Part shown: one piece after another, positions 19,676 through 28,410 of the stretch
Layout of the letters: each line of letters starts with the position of its first letter
Position numbering within the stretch: the stretch's first letter is position 1
Assembly: GCF_005404815.1 (NCBI RefSeq)
Contig: NZ_BJDF01000011.1
Span: 48,175 to 112,174, forward strand
Length of the DNA stretch: 64,000 bases
Direction of reading: 5' to 3'
From: Companilactobacillus huachuanensis
Lineage (GTDB): Bacteria; Bacillota; Bacilli; Lactobacillales; Lactobacillaceae
Notes under the pieces: model-generated
The model's input: only the letters and a program-made list of their open reading frames with translations
Told to the model about the DNA's origin: nothing
Database searches by the model: none
Position numbers and translations under genes: made by a program

Positions 19676-20128
19676 ATGAAAATAAACTTCAATCAGGACG
19701 ATAAAATTCCCAAAAATGAAATAGATATTACGGTTAAAGCAGCCAATTTTTCGAATGAGGTTCAAGAATTAATGCGTAAGTTGGAGGAACTGGATGCAAC
19801 GTTTTCAGCTATTCCATTATCAGTTGATGATCGGGTAGTTATGGTTCAAATTGATGAAATTATTGCGATTGAAGTTTTTGAAAATGAACTGACAGTGTAT
19901 ACACACGAGAAAAAATATTGCTTTCGTGGTCAATTAAAGAAAATGATTGAACGGATCAATAATAATGATTTTGTACAAATATCTAAAAATACCGTGATTA
20001 ATTTGAATCATTTGGATTCACTTGAAGCAGCATTTTCCGGTAATATGACAGCATTTGTGACAGATGATTTGAAATTCAGTGTCAGTCGAAAATATTTAAC
20101 TGGCTTGAAAAAACAACTGGGAATGTGA
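19676..20128 (+). CDS. LytTR-domain DNA-binding protein
   Basis: 150 aa. Residues about 50-148 form a LytTR DNA-binding domain (VDEIIAIEVFENELTVYTHEKKY, RGQLKKMIERI, FVQISKNTVINLNHL). There is no receiver domain, so it is not a classic response regulator. Such free-standing LytTR proteins are often coded next to a small membrane protein that holds them inactive, and a DUF3021 membrane protein follows here after 10 bp. It probably regulates the ABC genes upstream. Confidence 0.88.
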   Translation: MKINFNQDDKIPKNEIDITVKAANFSNEVQELMRKLEELDATFSAIPLSVDDRVVMVQIDEIIAIEVFENELTVYTHEKKYCFRGQLKKMIERINNNDFVQISKNTVINLNHLDSLEAAFSGNMTAFVTDDLKFSVSRKYLTGLKKQLGM

Positions 20129-20138
20129 GGTGTGAAGC

Positions 20139-20546
20139 ATGGAAAAAATATTGAAAGTAGTCAAATATTTTGCGGTTGGAGTTTTATTGGGATCATTCAG
20201 TTTTATGCTGATCTTGTTGTTTAGCGGAAGTATGATGGTTGAGCCAAAATCTGTCTTGTCACTACTCTTCTTCAGCGGATTGATCGGACTGGTCTCTATG
20301 ATTTTTGAGACTGAGTGGTTTGCCTTTCCAATTAGATTATTACTGCATTTGATCATTACGATAATAATAGTTGGTATGATGATGTATTTTGCAGGATGGG
20401 GGGGTCTAGTTAAGAGTGGACATATATTATCGTTTATTCTTACTTTTGTTCTCATCTACATAGCAGTTTGGGTGATGCTGTATTTAGCAGACGTGACCAA
20501 TACTAAGAAAATTAATTCTGTGATACGTAAAAGGAAATCTAGATAA
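20139..20546 (+). CDS. DUF3021 four-helix membrane protein
   Basis: 135 aa with four predicted transmembrane helices (residues about 8-30, 40-57, 66-88, 95-115) and a basic C-terminal tail (RKRKSR). DUF3021 proteins commonly accompany LytTR regulators. It may act as their membrane-bound antagonist, as in streptococcal LytTR regulatory systems; that role is inference from context. Confidence 0.8.
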   Translation: MEKILKVVKYFAVGVLLGSFSFMLILLFSGSMMVEPKSVLSLLFFSGLIGLVSMIFETEWFAFPIRLLLHLIITIIIVGMMMYFAGWGGLVKSGHILSFILTFVLIYIAVWVMLYLADVTNTKKINSVIRKRKSR

Positions 20547-20584
20547 GGCTTTGTTCATAGAACCTGAGGCATTAACTAGATATG

Positions 20585-20642
20585 AAATTAACTAAAGGGG
20601 CTTGAATCCTATTATGAATTCAAGCCTCTTTAGTTAATTTAT
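20585..20642. terminator. Long hairpin terminator after the ABC/LytTR operon
   Basis: AAATTAACTAAAGG-GGCTTGAAT pairs with ATTCAAGCC-TCTTTAGTTAATTT, a stem of more than 20 bp with a 10-nt loop. Confidence 0.8.
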
Positions 20643-20735
20643 AGTTATACGCTTACATAAATAACAAATTCTGGTAGTATAAGTATTGCTATAATAGATA
20701 TAAATAAAGTACTACTTATGGTGCTAATTTAAGTA

Positions 20736-20761
20736 GGCTGTTTTCAAATCTGGAGACGGCA
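20736..20761. repeat. SCR remnant 9 (end-to-end scar)
   Basis: GCTGTTTTCA-AATC-TGGAGACGGC joins a left SCR end directly to a right SCR end, giving a small palindrome with no core. The same junction is seen at 50027-50054. Confidence 0.7.
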
Positions 20762-20796
20762 GTAAAAAATATAGTTAATATTTGGAGAATTTGCGT

Positions 20797-21492
20797 ATGG
20801 TTGCAGAAATTTTGTATCAAAAAGTGGCCGATGATATCAAAAAAAATATCTTATCCGGTGTTTATGAATTAGACAGTCTGATTCCAACTGAAAATGATCT
20901 CGAACAAAAATATTCCGTCAGTAAAATTACCGTTCGTAAAGCAGTTGAACAGTTAGTTGCTGAAGGTTATTTGTTGAAGAAGAGTGGAATCGGCACCCGA
21001 GTTGTCAGCAATCACTTGTTCAATAAATTATCAAAGGCCAAGTCGTATTCCACAATTGTTCGAGAGAATGATCAGTTAACAAAACAAGTCTTAGAAGTTG
21101 CTAACGTTACGCCAGAACAGACGCCAGTGGCAGCTGAATTTGGTGAGCAGAATATTGTTTACATCAAGCGATTATATTTTTTGGATAATAAGCCATTTAT
21201 TATTGTGAACCATTATTTGCCTAACGTAAAAATTCCGACAGAGAAACATAACCTGAAAAATCAATCATTGTACAAGTTTCTAAAAGATAGTGGCCAAGAA
21301 ATCAACAGTTTCAAAGATGAGTTTAGTGCGGTAAATATTAGTGAAGATGACCAAAAACTGTTGAATAAAGCAGACACGTTAGCCTTAAAGCGAATCAGAC
21401 GGGGATTTGATAATAAAGGCCGTTTGATCGAGTATACCGAATCCATTTATGATAGTAATAAAATGCCATATAAAATTGAATACGAAATTTAA
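20797..21492 (+). CDS. GntR-family regulator with UTRA domain
   Basis: 231 aa. N-terminal winged HTH (residues 1-70, SVSKITVRKAVEQLVAEGYLLKKSGIGTRV) and C-terminal UTRA effector domain (residues about 85-228, IVYIKRLYFLDNKPFIIVNHYLP). UTRA domains bind phosphorylated sugars. ATG 20797 with GGAG eight bases upstream was chosen over a TTG at 20782. It precedes the amino-sugar acid operon and is its likely regulator; a matching palindrome lies in that operon's promoter. Confidence 0.9.
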   Translation: MVAEILYQKVADDIKKNILSGVYELDSLIPTENDLEQKYSVSKITVRKAVEQLVAEGYLLKKSGIGTRVVSNHLFNKLSKAKSYSTIVRENDQLTKQVLEVANVTPEQTPVAAEFGEQNIVYIKRLYFLDNKPFIIVNHYLPNVKIPTEKHNLKNQSLYKFLKDSGQEINSFKDEFSAVNISEDDQKLLNKADTLALKRIRRGFDNKGRLIEYTESIYDSNKMPYKIEYEI

Positions 21493-21551
21493 CTGTTTTT
21501 TTGTTGAGGTATAAATTAGATAGCGTAATTGTCTTTATACTAAAAAATAAA

Positions 21552-21733
21552 TTAGTCGGAAGGGAGGAGAATATTTACCAGCTGTGGGAGTGGCGTTATG
21601 GCTTTAGCCATTACACCACCGGGCGTGTTTGGAGAATCGCTGATTTTGCGAGGCTTCAAACCGAGGTTCGAGACCGCTTTTTGGCTCGGACCGGTCCGTA
21701 TAGCAGGTGAATATTCTCCTCCCTGGAGACGAC
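21552..21733 (-). repeat. SCR repeat copy 10
   Basis: Outer stem GGGAGGAGAATATT / AATATTCTCCTCCC, differing from the AGAGCTGAGAA type on both arms. Hairpin 1 ATGGC / GCCAT, hairpin 3 GGTTCGAG / CTCGGACC. It lies between the GntR gene and the operon promoter. Confidence 0.93.
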
Positions 21734-21755
21734 AACCTTCGATGTTCAAGATTTT

Positions 21756-21792
21756 ATTTAAGCGTTTACATCATAACGTTATAATGTTATGA
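21756..21792 (+). promoter_or_regulatory. Operon promoter region with cre-like site and GntR-type palindrome
   Basis: TTTAAGCGTTTACA (about 21756-21769) resembles a cre box. TCATAAC (21771-21777) and GTTATGA (21786-21792) form an inverted repeat around GTTATAAT, which also holds a TATAAT-like -10. A GntR dimer bound here would block the promoter. Confidence 0.6.
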
Positions 21793-21818
21793 TGATTGCG
21801 AAAAAAGAGGAGGATAAT

Positions 21819-23096
21819 ATGGATAATTTTGTTAATTTTTTGAACGCCAAGATACTGCCGGTTGCCAATAAAATCGGAACACAGCGACATATGATGGCAA
21901 TTAGAAAGGGAGTTATTTCAACACTACCACTGACCATCGTAGGATCATTCTTTACCTTGATCAATAATCCCCCGATCCAATCATGGGCCAATGCGATGGC
22001 GCCATATAAGGAAATTCTAGATATACCATTCCGTTACACTGTCGGAATTTTAGCACTGTATGCAACATTTGGGATTGCATCAGCTTTGGCCGATAGTTAC
22101 AAATTAGATAAATTGACCAACGGAATTTTAGCTGTTTTAGCATTTTTGGTCTCAACAGCGGCACCGATTCACATTACAGAAGATGTTAAGGGAGTGATTT
22201 CGGCTGGACGTTACATTGATATTTCGAACTTGAGTGCCTCATCACTTTTTGCTTCAATTGTGACCGGACTTTTATCGGTTGAAATTTATCGTTTCTTTAA
22301 AGAAAAGAATATCACTATCAAAATGCCTCAAGGAGTACCACCAGAGGTTTCCAATTCCTTTGTTGCTTTGATTCCTGCAGCATTTATCCTGATTTTCTTC
22401 TGGTTCATTCGTTACATCTTAAACTTCAATATTTCGTCATTTTTGAGCATGATCTTGATGCCACTAAAGGGCGTTTTAGTTGGTAACAGTCTCTTCGGTG
22501 GTTTACTGACAATTCTTTTGATTACTGGTTTTTGGACCTTAGGTATTCACGGGGCAGCAATCATGGCGCCAATTACGAGACCTTTCTGGGAAATGTCAAT
22601 TGCTCAAAATATGGGTGAATTTGCCAGTGGTACTAGCGCTAATCACCTTTCAACAATCTTTACTGAACAATTTTTACAATGGTTCCTTTGGATTGGTGGA
22701 GCCGGTGGTACTTTGGCTTTAGTTGTCTTGTTCATGTTCTCCAAGTCAGCTTACCTCAAGGATTTAGGAAAGCTTGCGCTCTTACCAGGACTTTTCAATA
22801 TTAATGAACCAGTCATTTTCGGTGCCCCCATTGTGATGAATCCCATTTTGGGTATTCCATTCATCGTGGCACCTCTAGTTACGGGAACACTTTCATATTT
22901 CATGACTATCTGGGGTGTTGTGCCAATGATGATGGCTCGGTTACCATTTACTGTCCCAAGTCCACTAGGTGCATTCAGTAGTACAAACTGGAGTATTCCG
23001 GCCATGATTTTGGTTTTCGTTAACTTCTTGATTGACCTAGCAATTTACTATCCATTCTTCAAGATTTTTGAAAAACAACAACTCGAAAAGGAATAG
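21819..23096 (+). CDS. PTS EIIC component, cellobiose/lactose (Lac) family
   Basis: 425-aa multi-helix permease: N-terminus DNFVNFLNAKILPVANKIGTQRHM, conserved NEPVIFGAPIVMNPILGIPF and the LGIHGAA-type loop. It is EIIC only; no EIIA or EIIB gene is found in the operon, so it must borrow these from another PTS or act without phosphorylation. A kinase at the operon end would be useful in the second case. GAGGAGGATAAT precedes ATG 21819. Substrate is unknown; the neighbours suggest an amino-sugar or amino-sugar acid glycoside. Confidence 0.88.
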   Translation: MDNFVNFLNAKILPVANKIGTQRHMMAIRKGVISTLPLTIVGSFFTLINNPPIQSWANAMAPYKEILDIPFRYTVGILALYATFGIASALADSYKLDKLTNGILAVLAFLVSTAAPIHITEDVKGVISAGRYIDISNLSASSLFASIVTGLLSVEIYRFFKEKNITIKMPQGVPPEVSNSFVALIPAAFILIFFWFIRYILNFNISSFLSMILMPLKGVLVGNSLFGGLLTILLITGFWTLGIHGAAIMAPITRPFWEMSIAQNMGEFASGTSANHLSTIFTEQFLQWFLWIGGAGGTLALVVLFMFSKSAYLKDLGKLALLPGLFNINEPVIFGAPIVMNPILGIPFIVAPLVTGTLSYFMTIWGVVPMMMARLPFTVPSPLGAFSSTNWSIPAMILVFVNFLIDLAIYYPFFKIFEKQQLEKE

Positions 23097-23105
23097 GTGA
23101 AAATA

Positions 23106-23369
23106 ATGGTTCTATTACTGCTAGCAATTTATTTTATCGCCTGTGAAATTCTGGTTCAAAAAGACATCATGCCCAAAGTTTTAAAAAATTATCGAGCTGG
23201 AAAGTTAATTCTTGTCTCTTTAGTCGTAATTTTAACTTTAGCGGTGATTAGCTTCTATATAAAATATGCCGTTATCTTAGTTATTCTCAGCACGATTTAT
23301 TTGTCAGTTGTGATTTCAAATTACTATCTGAAAGAATTTCAGAAGATGGAAAGAGGTAAAAAAATATGA
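23106..23369 (+). CDS. Small membrane protein of unknown function
   Basis: 87 aa with about three hydrophobic segments (residues 2-14, 29-50, 52-72) and a basic C-terminal tail. I do not recognise the family. It overlaps the next gene by 4 bp (ATGA) and follows the EIIC gene after 9 bp, so it is translated with the transporter. A helper subunit of the EIIC is possible. A GTG at 23097 is an alternative start. Confidence 0.65.
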   Translation: MVLLLLAIYFIACEILVQKDIMPKVLKNYRAGKLILVSLVVILTLAVISFYIKYAVILVILSTIYLSVVISNYYLKEFQKMERGKKI

Positions 23370-24454
23370 CTAAGAGAACCCTCGGTATCTCACTTTATCC
23401 AGATCACAGTGATGTGAATGAAGATAAACGCTACCTTGTACTTGCTAGTCAATATGGATTCACCAGAATTTTTATGAGTATGTTGGAAGTTTCAGAAGGT
23501 AAAGAAAAAGTTGCCCAAAAATTTACTGATCTGATTAAATTTGCCAAAGGTTTGGGTTTCTCAACTACTTTGGATATTGCACCGAATATTTTTGATCAAT
23601 TGGAAATCTCATATGATGATTTAGACTTCTTTTCTGAATTAGGGGCCGATGCAATTCGATTAGATCAGGGGTTTGATGGTCAAAAAGAGGCCTTATTGTC
23701 ATTCAATCCCCAAGCGATGAATATCGAATTGAATATGAGCAATGATGTTGCCTACCTAGATAATATTTTGAGTTATTCGGCCAATCGACCTTTCATATCG
23801 GGTTGTCATAATTTTTATCCGCAACGTGGAACTGGTTTACCACTGGATTTCTTTATCAGTGCATCGCAACGATTCAAGAATCAAGGCATTGAAACGGCAG
23901 CCTTTATCACATCACAAGCGGGAACGATTGGACCTTGGGATATCAACGATGGCCTACCAACTTTGGAAATGCATCGTGATTTACCACTGGATATTCAAGC
24001 TAAACACCTTTTCGCCACGAATTTAATCGACTGTGTGATTATCGGAAATGCTTATGCTTCTGAAGATGAATTGCGCCGTCTCGGTGAAATGGACCGTTAT
24101 CAATTGGTCTTCAATGTTGCTCTATCAGAAGGAATAACGCAATTGGAACGCGAAGTCTTACTTGATAATCAACATGTCAGACGTGGTGATATCACTGATT
24201 TAGTAATTCGTTCGACGGAAGTCCGAAAAAAGTATAAAGCTAATGATAATCCTGTAAATTCAGATACACATACCTTTGTTCGCGGGGATGTGGTTATCGG
24301 TAATGATGAATTTGGTAAGTATAAGAATGAGTTACAGGTCGTTTTACGGGATCACAGCGATATGAGAAAGAATCGAGTGGCACAAATTCCAACGAATGAA
24401 TTGTTCCTCCTAGATTACATCGGAGCATGGGACAAATTCCGTTTTAGGAGATGA
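23366..24454 (+). CDS. Second MupG/DUF871-family protein
   Basis: 362 aa. TIM-barrel part begins RTLGISLYPDHSDV and carries SGCHNFYPQRGTGLPL near residue 150; a cyclophilin-like C-terminal part follows (residues about 250-360). The family includes the 6-phospho-N-acetylmuramidase MupG. This copy differs clearly from the murNAc-operon copy at 13766 and lies with DgaE/DgaF genes, so it may cleave another 6-phospho-glycoside. It starts inside the stop codon of the small membrane gene. Confidence 0.85.
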   Translation: MTKRTLGISLYPDHSDVNEDKRYLVLASQYGFTRIFMSMLEVSEGKEKVAQKFTDLIKFAKGLGFSTTLDIAPNIFDQLEISYDDLDFFSELGADAIRLDQGFDGQKEALLSFNPQAMNIELNMSNDVAYLDNILSYSANRPFISGCHNFYPQRGTGLPLDFFISASQRFKNQGIETAAFITSQAGTIGPWDINDGLPTLEMHRDLPLDIQAKHLFATNLIDCVIIGNAYASEDELRRLGEMDRYQLVFNVALSEGITQLEREVLLDNQHVRRGDITDLVIRSTEVRKKYKANDNPVNSDTHTFVRGDVVIGNDEFGKYKNELQVVLRDHSDMRKNRVAQIPTNELFLLDYIGAWDKFRFRR

Positions 24455-24458
24455 TTTT

Positions 24459-25571
24459 TTGAAAAGTCTCTATATAAAGAACGGTAAAGATATTAACGAG
24501 CAACCTTTGGAATTGTTATTAGAGGATGGAAAAATTGTGGATGTCGCACCGCAACTAGATGTTACAGCTGACGAAATTATTAATTTGCAAGGTCATTCAT
24601 ATGTTTCTGCAGGTTGGATTGATGACCATGTTCATTGTTATGAAAAGATGTCGCTATACTATGATGATCCTGATTTAGTTGGTTATTGTAACGGCGTTAC
24701 AACGGTGATTGATGCCGGTTCAACGGGAGCTGACAATATCGGTGACTTTCATCATCTCGTACAGTCGAAAAAAACTAATGTCTACGCGATGATTAATATT
24801 TCAAAGACTGGTATTTTGGCACAGGACGAATTGGGTGATATGGATCGACTACAATTTAACACGCTACAACAGGCAATAAACGATTATCCTCATTTTATTA
24901 TTGGTCTAAAAGCTCGCATCAGTAAATCGGTTATCGTTGGTAATGGGATTAAGCCGTTGATAGTTGCTAAAGAATTTCAAAAGCAATTGTCTCAAAAATT
25001 ACCATTAATGGTCCACGTTGGAACTAATCCACCTGAATTGTCTGAAATCATGGATGTTATGGATGCAGGTGATATCATGACACACTGCTTCAATGGCAAG
25101 GATAACGGCATTCTTAATGCAGATGGTTCGATTAAAGATTTCGTTCAAAAAGGTCTCGATAAAGGAATTATTTTTGATGTTGGTCATGGGACGGAAAGTT
25201 TCAATTTCAAAACGGCTGAAGTAGCTTTTAAAAATAACCTTTATCCGCAGAGTCTCAGTACCGATATTTATCATGGAAATCGTGAGAATGGTCCCGTTTA
25301 TAATCTGGCAACATGTATTGAAAAAATGCTATATCTAGGTTTTGAATTGCAACAAATTTTGCCAATGATCACAACTGTTCCAGCAACTAATTATCATTTG
25401 TCACATAAGGGTAAGCTGGCTATCGGAATGGACGCTGATGTAACAATTTTCAACATCGAAAATTATTCAAAAACGTTAGTTGATTCAGATGGCAATACTC
25501 GTCAAAGCACCAAGACTGTCGAGCCAATCTATAGTATTGTCGGCGGAAACGCGTATCTGATTGGAGAATAA
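24459..25571 (+). CDS. Dihydroorotase-like amidohydrolase/deacetylase
   Basis: 370-aa metal-dependent hydrolase of the amidohydrolase superfamily. Metal ligands are visible as DDHVHCYEK (H-x-H), a Lys in GLKARISKS that is probably carbamylated, HVGTNPPE, MTHCFNG and the Asp in STDIYHGNREN. Proteins of this type are regularly encoded beside DgaE and DgaF homologues and may remove an acyl group from an amino-sugar acid. It starts with TTG at 24459, eight bases after AGGAG, 4 bp after the DUF871 stop. Confidence 0.82.
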   Translation: MKSLYIKNGKDINEQPLELLLEDGKIVDVAPQLDVTADEIINLQGHSYVSAGWIDDHVHCYEKMSLYYDDPDLVGYCNGVTTVIDAGSTGADNIGDFHHLVQSKKTNVYAMINISKTGILAQDELGDMDRLQFNTLQQAINDYPHFIIGLKARISKSVIVGNGIKPLIVAKEFQKQLSQKLPLMVHVGTNPPELSEIMDVMDAGDIMTHCFNGKDNGILNADGSIKDFVQKGLDKGIIFDVGHGTESFNFKTAEVAFKNNLYPQSLSTDIYHGNRENGPVYNLATCIEKMLYLGFELQQILPMITTVPATNYHLSHKGKLAIGMDADVTIFNIENYSKTLVDSDGNTRQSTKTVEPIYSIVGGNAYLIGE

Positions 25572-25572
25572 T

Positions 25573-26670
25573 ATGGATATCTATAAAAAATATAACTTGA
25601 AGCATGTCATCAACGCTGATGGAAAAATGACCATTCTCGGTGTTTCTAAAGTGTCAGATGAAGTGGTCGAGGCCCAAAAACAAGGTGCCCAAAATTTCTT
25701 TGAAATGGGTGATCTACTTATTCAAACGGGTAAGTATCTAGCTAAATTAGTCGGTAGTGAAGATGCACTAGTAGTTAATTCGGCTTCAGCAGGCATCGCA
25801 GAAACAATTGCGGGAATTATTGGTCAAGGCAGTCGTTATCACGTTTACCACCCATATACTGATCGGATTTCAAAACGTGAAGTGATTTTACCAATGGGTC
25901 ACGATGTTGACTATGGTACTCCAGTAGATGTGATGCTTGGTGTTGCCGGCGCCAAAATGGTTCCCGCGGGATACGCCAATATGTGTACGTCTGAACATTT
26001 GGAAATGCAGATAACAGAACAAACAGCAGCAATTCTCTATATCAAGAGCCATCACACGGTTCAAAAGAGTATGTTGACAATTCCAGAAGCTATTGAAGTA
26101 GCCCATCACCATGAATTGCCACTAATTTTGGATGCGGCAGCCGAAGAGGATTTGTTGAAATATCTTAAATTAGGTGCTGATGTAGTAATTTACAGTGGTG
26201 CTAAAGCAATCGAAGGCCCAGCTTCCGGAGTTATCTTTGGTAAAGAAAAATATATTCGTTGGGCTCGTATGCAGGGCGCTGGCATCGGACGGGCAATGAA
26301 AATCGGTAAGGAAAACATTATTGGTTTAACGACCGCAATCACTAAATATTTAAAAGATGGTTCTGAGTCCGGGGAGTCAATGAAGTCTAGATTGTCACCG
26401 TTTGTTGAGAATTTATCAGAAGTATCAGGTCTAAAAGTCAGAATTGTTCAAGATGCTGCCGGACGCCAGATTTATCGTGCCGAGGTAACCCCAACTGGAG
26501 ATTTGTCTGCTAAGGAAATTTGTGAACAGTTGCGTAACGGCGATATAGCGATTTATGCCCGGGAATATCGGGTCAATGAAGGCATTATCGAGTTCGATAT
26601 TAGAGCGGTTGATGATGTTGAAATGTATCAGATTGTATCCAGTTTAAAGAAAATCGTTGGAGGAAAATAA
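25573..26670 (+). CDS. dgaE: DgaE-family PLP-dependent ammonia lyase (SelA-like fold)
   Basis: 365-aa fold-type I PLP enzyme. The PLP lysine is in VIYSGAKAIEGPASG, and LILDAAAEEDL gives the cofactor Asp. DgaE in Salmonella turns D-glucosaminate-6-phosphate into 2-keto-3-deoxygluconate-6-phosphate plus ammonia. The pairing with a DgaF homologue directly downstream supports this. ATG 25573 has GGAGAATA before it; a TTG at 25561 is less likely. Substrate phosphorylation state is uncertain because the operon also codes a KDG-type kinase. Confidence 0.85.
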   Translation: MDIYKKYNLKHVINADGKMTILGVSKVSDEVVEAQKQGAQNFFEMGDLLIQTGKYLAKLVGSEDALVVNSASAGIAETIAGIIGQGSRYHVYHPYTDRISKREVILPMGHDVDYGTPVDVMLGVAGAKMVPAGYANMCTSEHLEMQITEQTAAILYIKSHHTVQKSMLTIPEAIEVAHHHELPLILDAAAEEDLLKYLKLGADVVIYSGAKAIEGPASGVIFGKEKYIRWARMQGAGIGRAMKIGKENIIGLTTAITKYLKDGSESGESMKSRLSPFVENLSEVSGLKVRIVQDAAGRQIYRAEVTPTGDLSAKEICEQLRNGDIAIYAREYRVNEGIIEFDIRAVDDVEMYQIVSSLKKIVGGK

Positions 26671-26672
26671 AG

Positions 26673-27407
26673 ATGAATTTACTACCTAATTATTTAGCAA
26701 ATGGAATTTGTTTGAACGTACTAGCTAATTCAGTTCAAAATGCCAAAGATTGTTATGAAGCCGCTGAAGGTCACGTGGTGCTCGGCGTTTTAACTAAAAA
26801 TTATCCCAGTGATGAAGACGCAATCGCTGATATGAAATTGTATCAAGCAGAAATCGACAATGCAGTTTCAGTTGGTTTGGGTGCTGGTGATCCAAAGCAG
26901 AGTGGGATGGTTGTTCGAGTTTCCAAAGCGATTCAACCACAACATGTTAACCAAGTTTTCACAGGCGTTGGGGCTACTAGAGAAGCTTTGGGTCAAAACG
27001 AAACCATTATTAATGGACTAGTTTCGCCAACGGGTAAAGTAGGATTCGTCAACTTGGCTACTGGTCCTTTGAGCAGTCAAACAGTTCCAACGGAAGTTTC
27101 AATTGAAACTGCTATTGCTATGTTAAAAGATATGGGTGGTTCGTCAATTAAATTTTTCCCAATGAAGGGATTGGCTCATGAAGCAGAATTTAAAGAAGTA
27201 GCTCGTGCTTGTGCGGCCAATGATTTCGATCTCGAACCAACGGGTGGAATCGACTTGGAAAACTTCGAAACAATCGTAAAAATTGCAGTTAATGCTGGGG
27301 TTAAGCGGATTATTCCACACGTATACAGTTCAATTATTGATAAAGAAACTGGCGATACTAGACCAGAGGACGTCGCAAAATTATACGAGATCATCAAGAA
27401 GTTTTAG
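26673..27407 (+). CDS. dgaF: DgaF-family 2-keto-3-deoxy-6-phosphogluconate aldolase
   Basis: 244-aa class I aldolase of the DgaF group. The Schiff-base Lys is probably in SSIKFFPMKGL near residue 155, followed by LEPTGGIDLENFE. It should split KDPG into pyruvate and glyceraldehyde-3-phosphate, feeding glycolysis. It begins 2 bp after the dgaE stop. Confidence 0.87.
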   Translation: MNLLPNYLANGICLNVLANSVQNAKDCYEAAEGHVVLGVLTKNYPSDEDAIADMKLYQAEIDNAVSVGLGAGDPKQSGMVVRVSKAIQPQHVNQVFTGVGATREALGQNETIINGLVSPTGKVGFVNLATGPLSSQTVPTEVSIETAIAMLKDMGGSSIKFFPMKGLAHEAEFKEVARACAANDFDLEPTGGIDLENFETIVKIAVNAGVKRIIPHVYSSIIDKETGDTRPEDVAKLYEIIKKF

Positions 27408-27417
27408 GGGTTAGTGT

Positions 27418-28410
27418 ATGAATATTTTAGCTTTTGGTGAGGTTATGTTGCGGTTCACTGTTGCCGAGAAGATGATGCTGGAACAAAGTGATCAGTTGAC
27501 TATGTCGACTGTCGGGACTGGCGTTAATCTTTTAAGTAGCTTGGCCCATTTTGGTTACAAGACTTCATTAATGACAGTATTGCCGGACAATCCCATAGGC
27601 AAAAAGGCAGCCGCGGACATACGTAAATTGGGTATTTCTGATCATAATATTATTTATAAAGGCAAGAATTTGGGCAGTTTCTTTGTGGAATTAGGACAAG
27701 GGGCTAGGCCACAACGCGTGACTTATCAGGATCGCCTGTCGAGTTCTTTTTGTATGATGGATGCCGACGATTATGATTTTGAGAAAGCCTTGGTAGGTGT
27801 GGAAATTGTCCATATTTGTGGCATAGCTTTGAGTTTGAATCGTCAAACACGAAACGCAGCTTTAAAATTGGCGCAAGTTGCCCATGAACGTCATAAGACA
27901 GTCTGTTTTGATTTCAATTATCGGATGAGTCTTAATGAAGAAATCAGTCATGAAACAATGAAGAAACGTTATCAAAAAATCTTACCATTCGTTGATATTG
28001 TTTTTGGAAGCCAACGGGATTTGACCGATCTATTGGATTATCAAATTAAAGATGAGTCAAAACTTTACCAAGAATTCTGTCATGATTATTCAATCAACTT
28101 TTTTGCTGGCAGTAAACGTAGTTTTCAAGATGGTAAAAAATATTTTGAAGGATTTCTATTTCACCATGATACGATCTATCGTTCAGCTGCCAAAGAATTG
28201 AACATATTGGATCGAATCGGAAGTGGTGATGCCTTTGCAAGTGGGGTTCTGGCCGGATTGATTGAAAATTGGGAGTTCACTGATATTTTGGAATTTGCGA
28301 TTGCCAATTCGATTTTGGCGCAGGCCTCAATGAACGATTCTCCAATCTTTAGTAAAGCAGATGTTTTCCATTATGTTGATACTGAAGGTAAAAATGATTT
28401 AATTAGGTAG
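27418..28410 (+). CDS. PfkB-family sugar kinase, probable 2-keto-3-deoxygluconate kinase
   Basis: 330-aa ribokinase-type kinase: substrate loop GTGVNLLSSLAHFGYKTSL, catalytic motif DRIGSGDAFASGVLAG with the Asp base. KDG kinase would phosphorylate KDG to KDPG, the substrate of DgaF. Its presence suggests that part of the flux enters as unphosphorylated KDG. It starts at ATG 27418 with AGGGGTTAGTGT upstream, and SCR copy 11 begins at the very next base after the stop codon. Confidence 0.83.
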   Translation: MNILAFGEVMLRFTVAEKMMLEQSDQLTMSTVGTGVNLLSSLAHFGYKTSLMTVLPDNPIGKKAAADIRKLGISDHNIIYKGKNLGSFFVELGQGARPQRVTYQDRLSSSFCMMDADDYDFEKALVGVEIVHICGIALSLNRQTRNAALKLAQVAHERHKTVCFDFNYRMSLNEEISHETMKKRYQKILPFVDIVFGSQRDLTDLLDYQIKDESKLYQEFCHDYSINFFAGSKRSFQDGKKYFEGFLFHHDTIYRSAAKELNILDRIGSGDAFASGVLAGLIENWEFTDILEFAIANSILAQASMNDSPIFSKADVFHYVDTEGKNDLIR

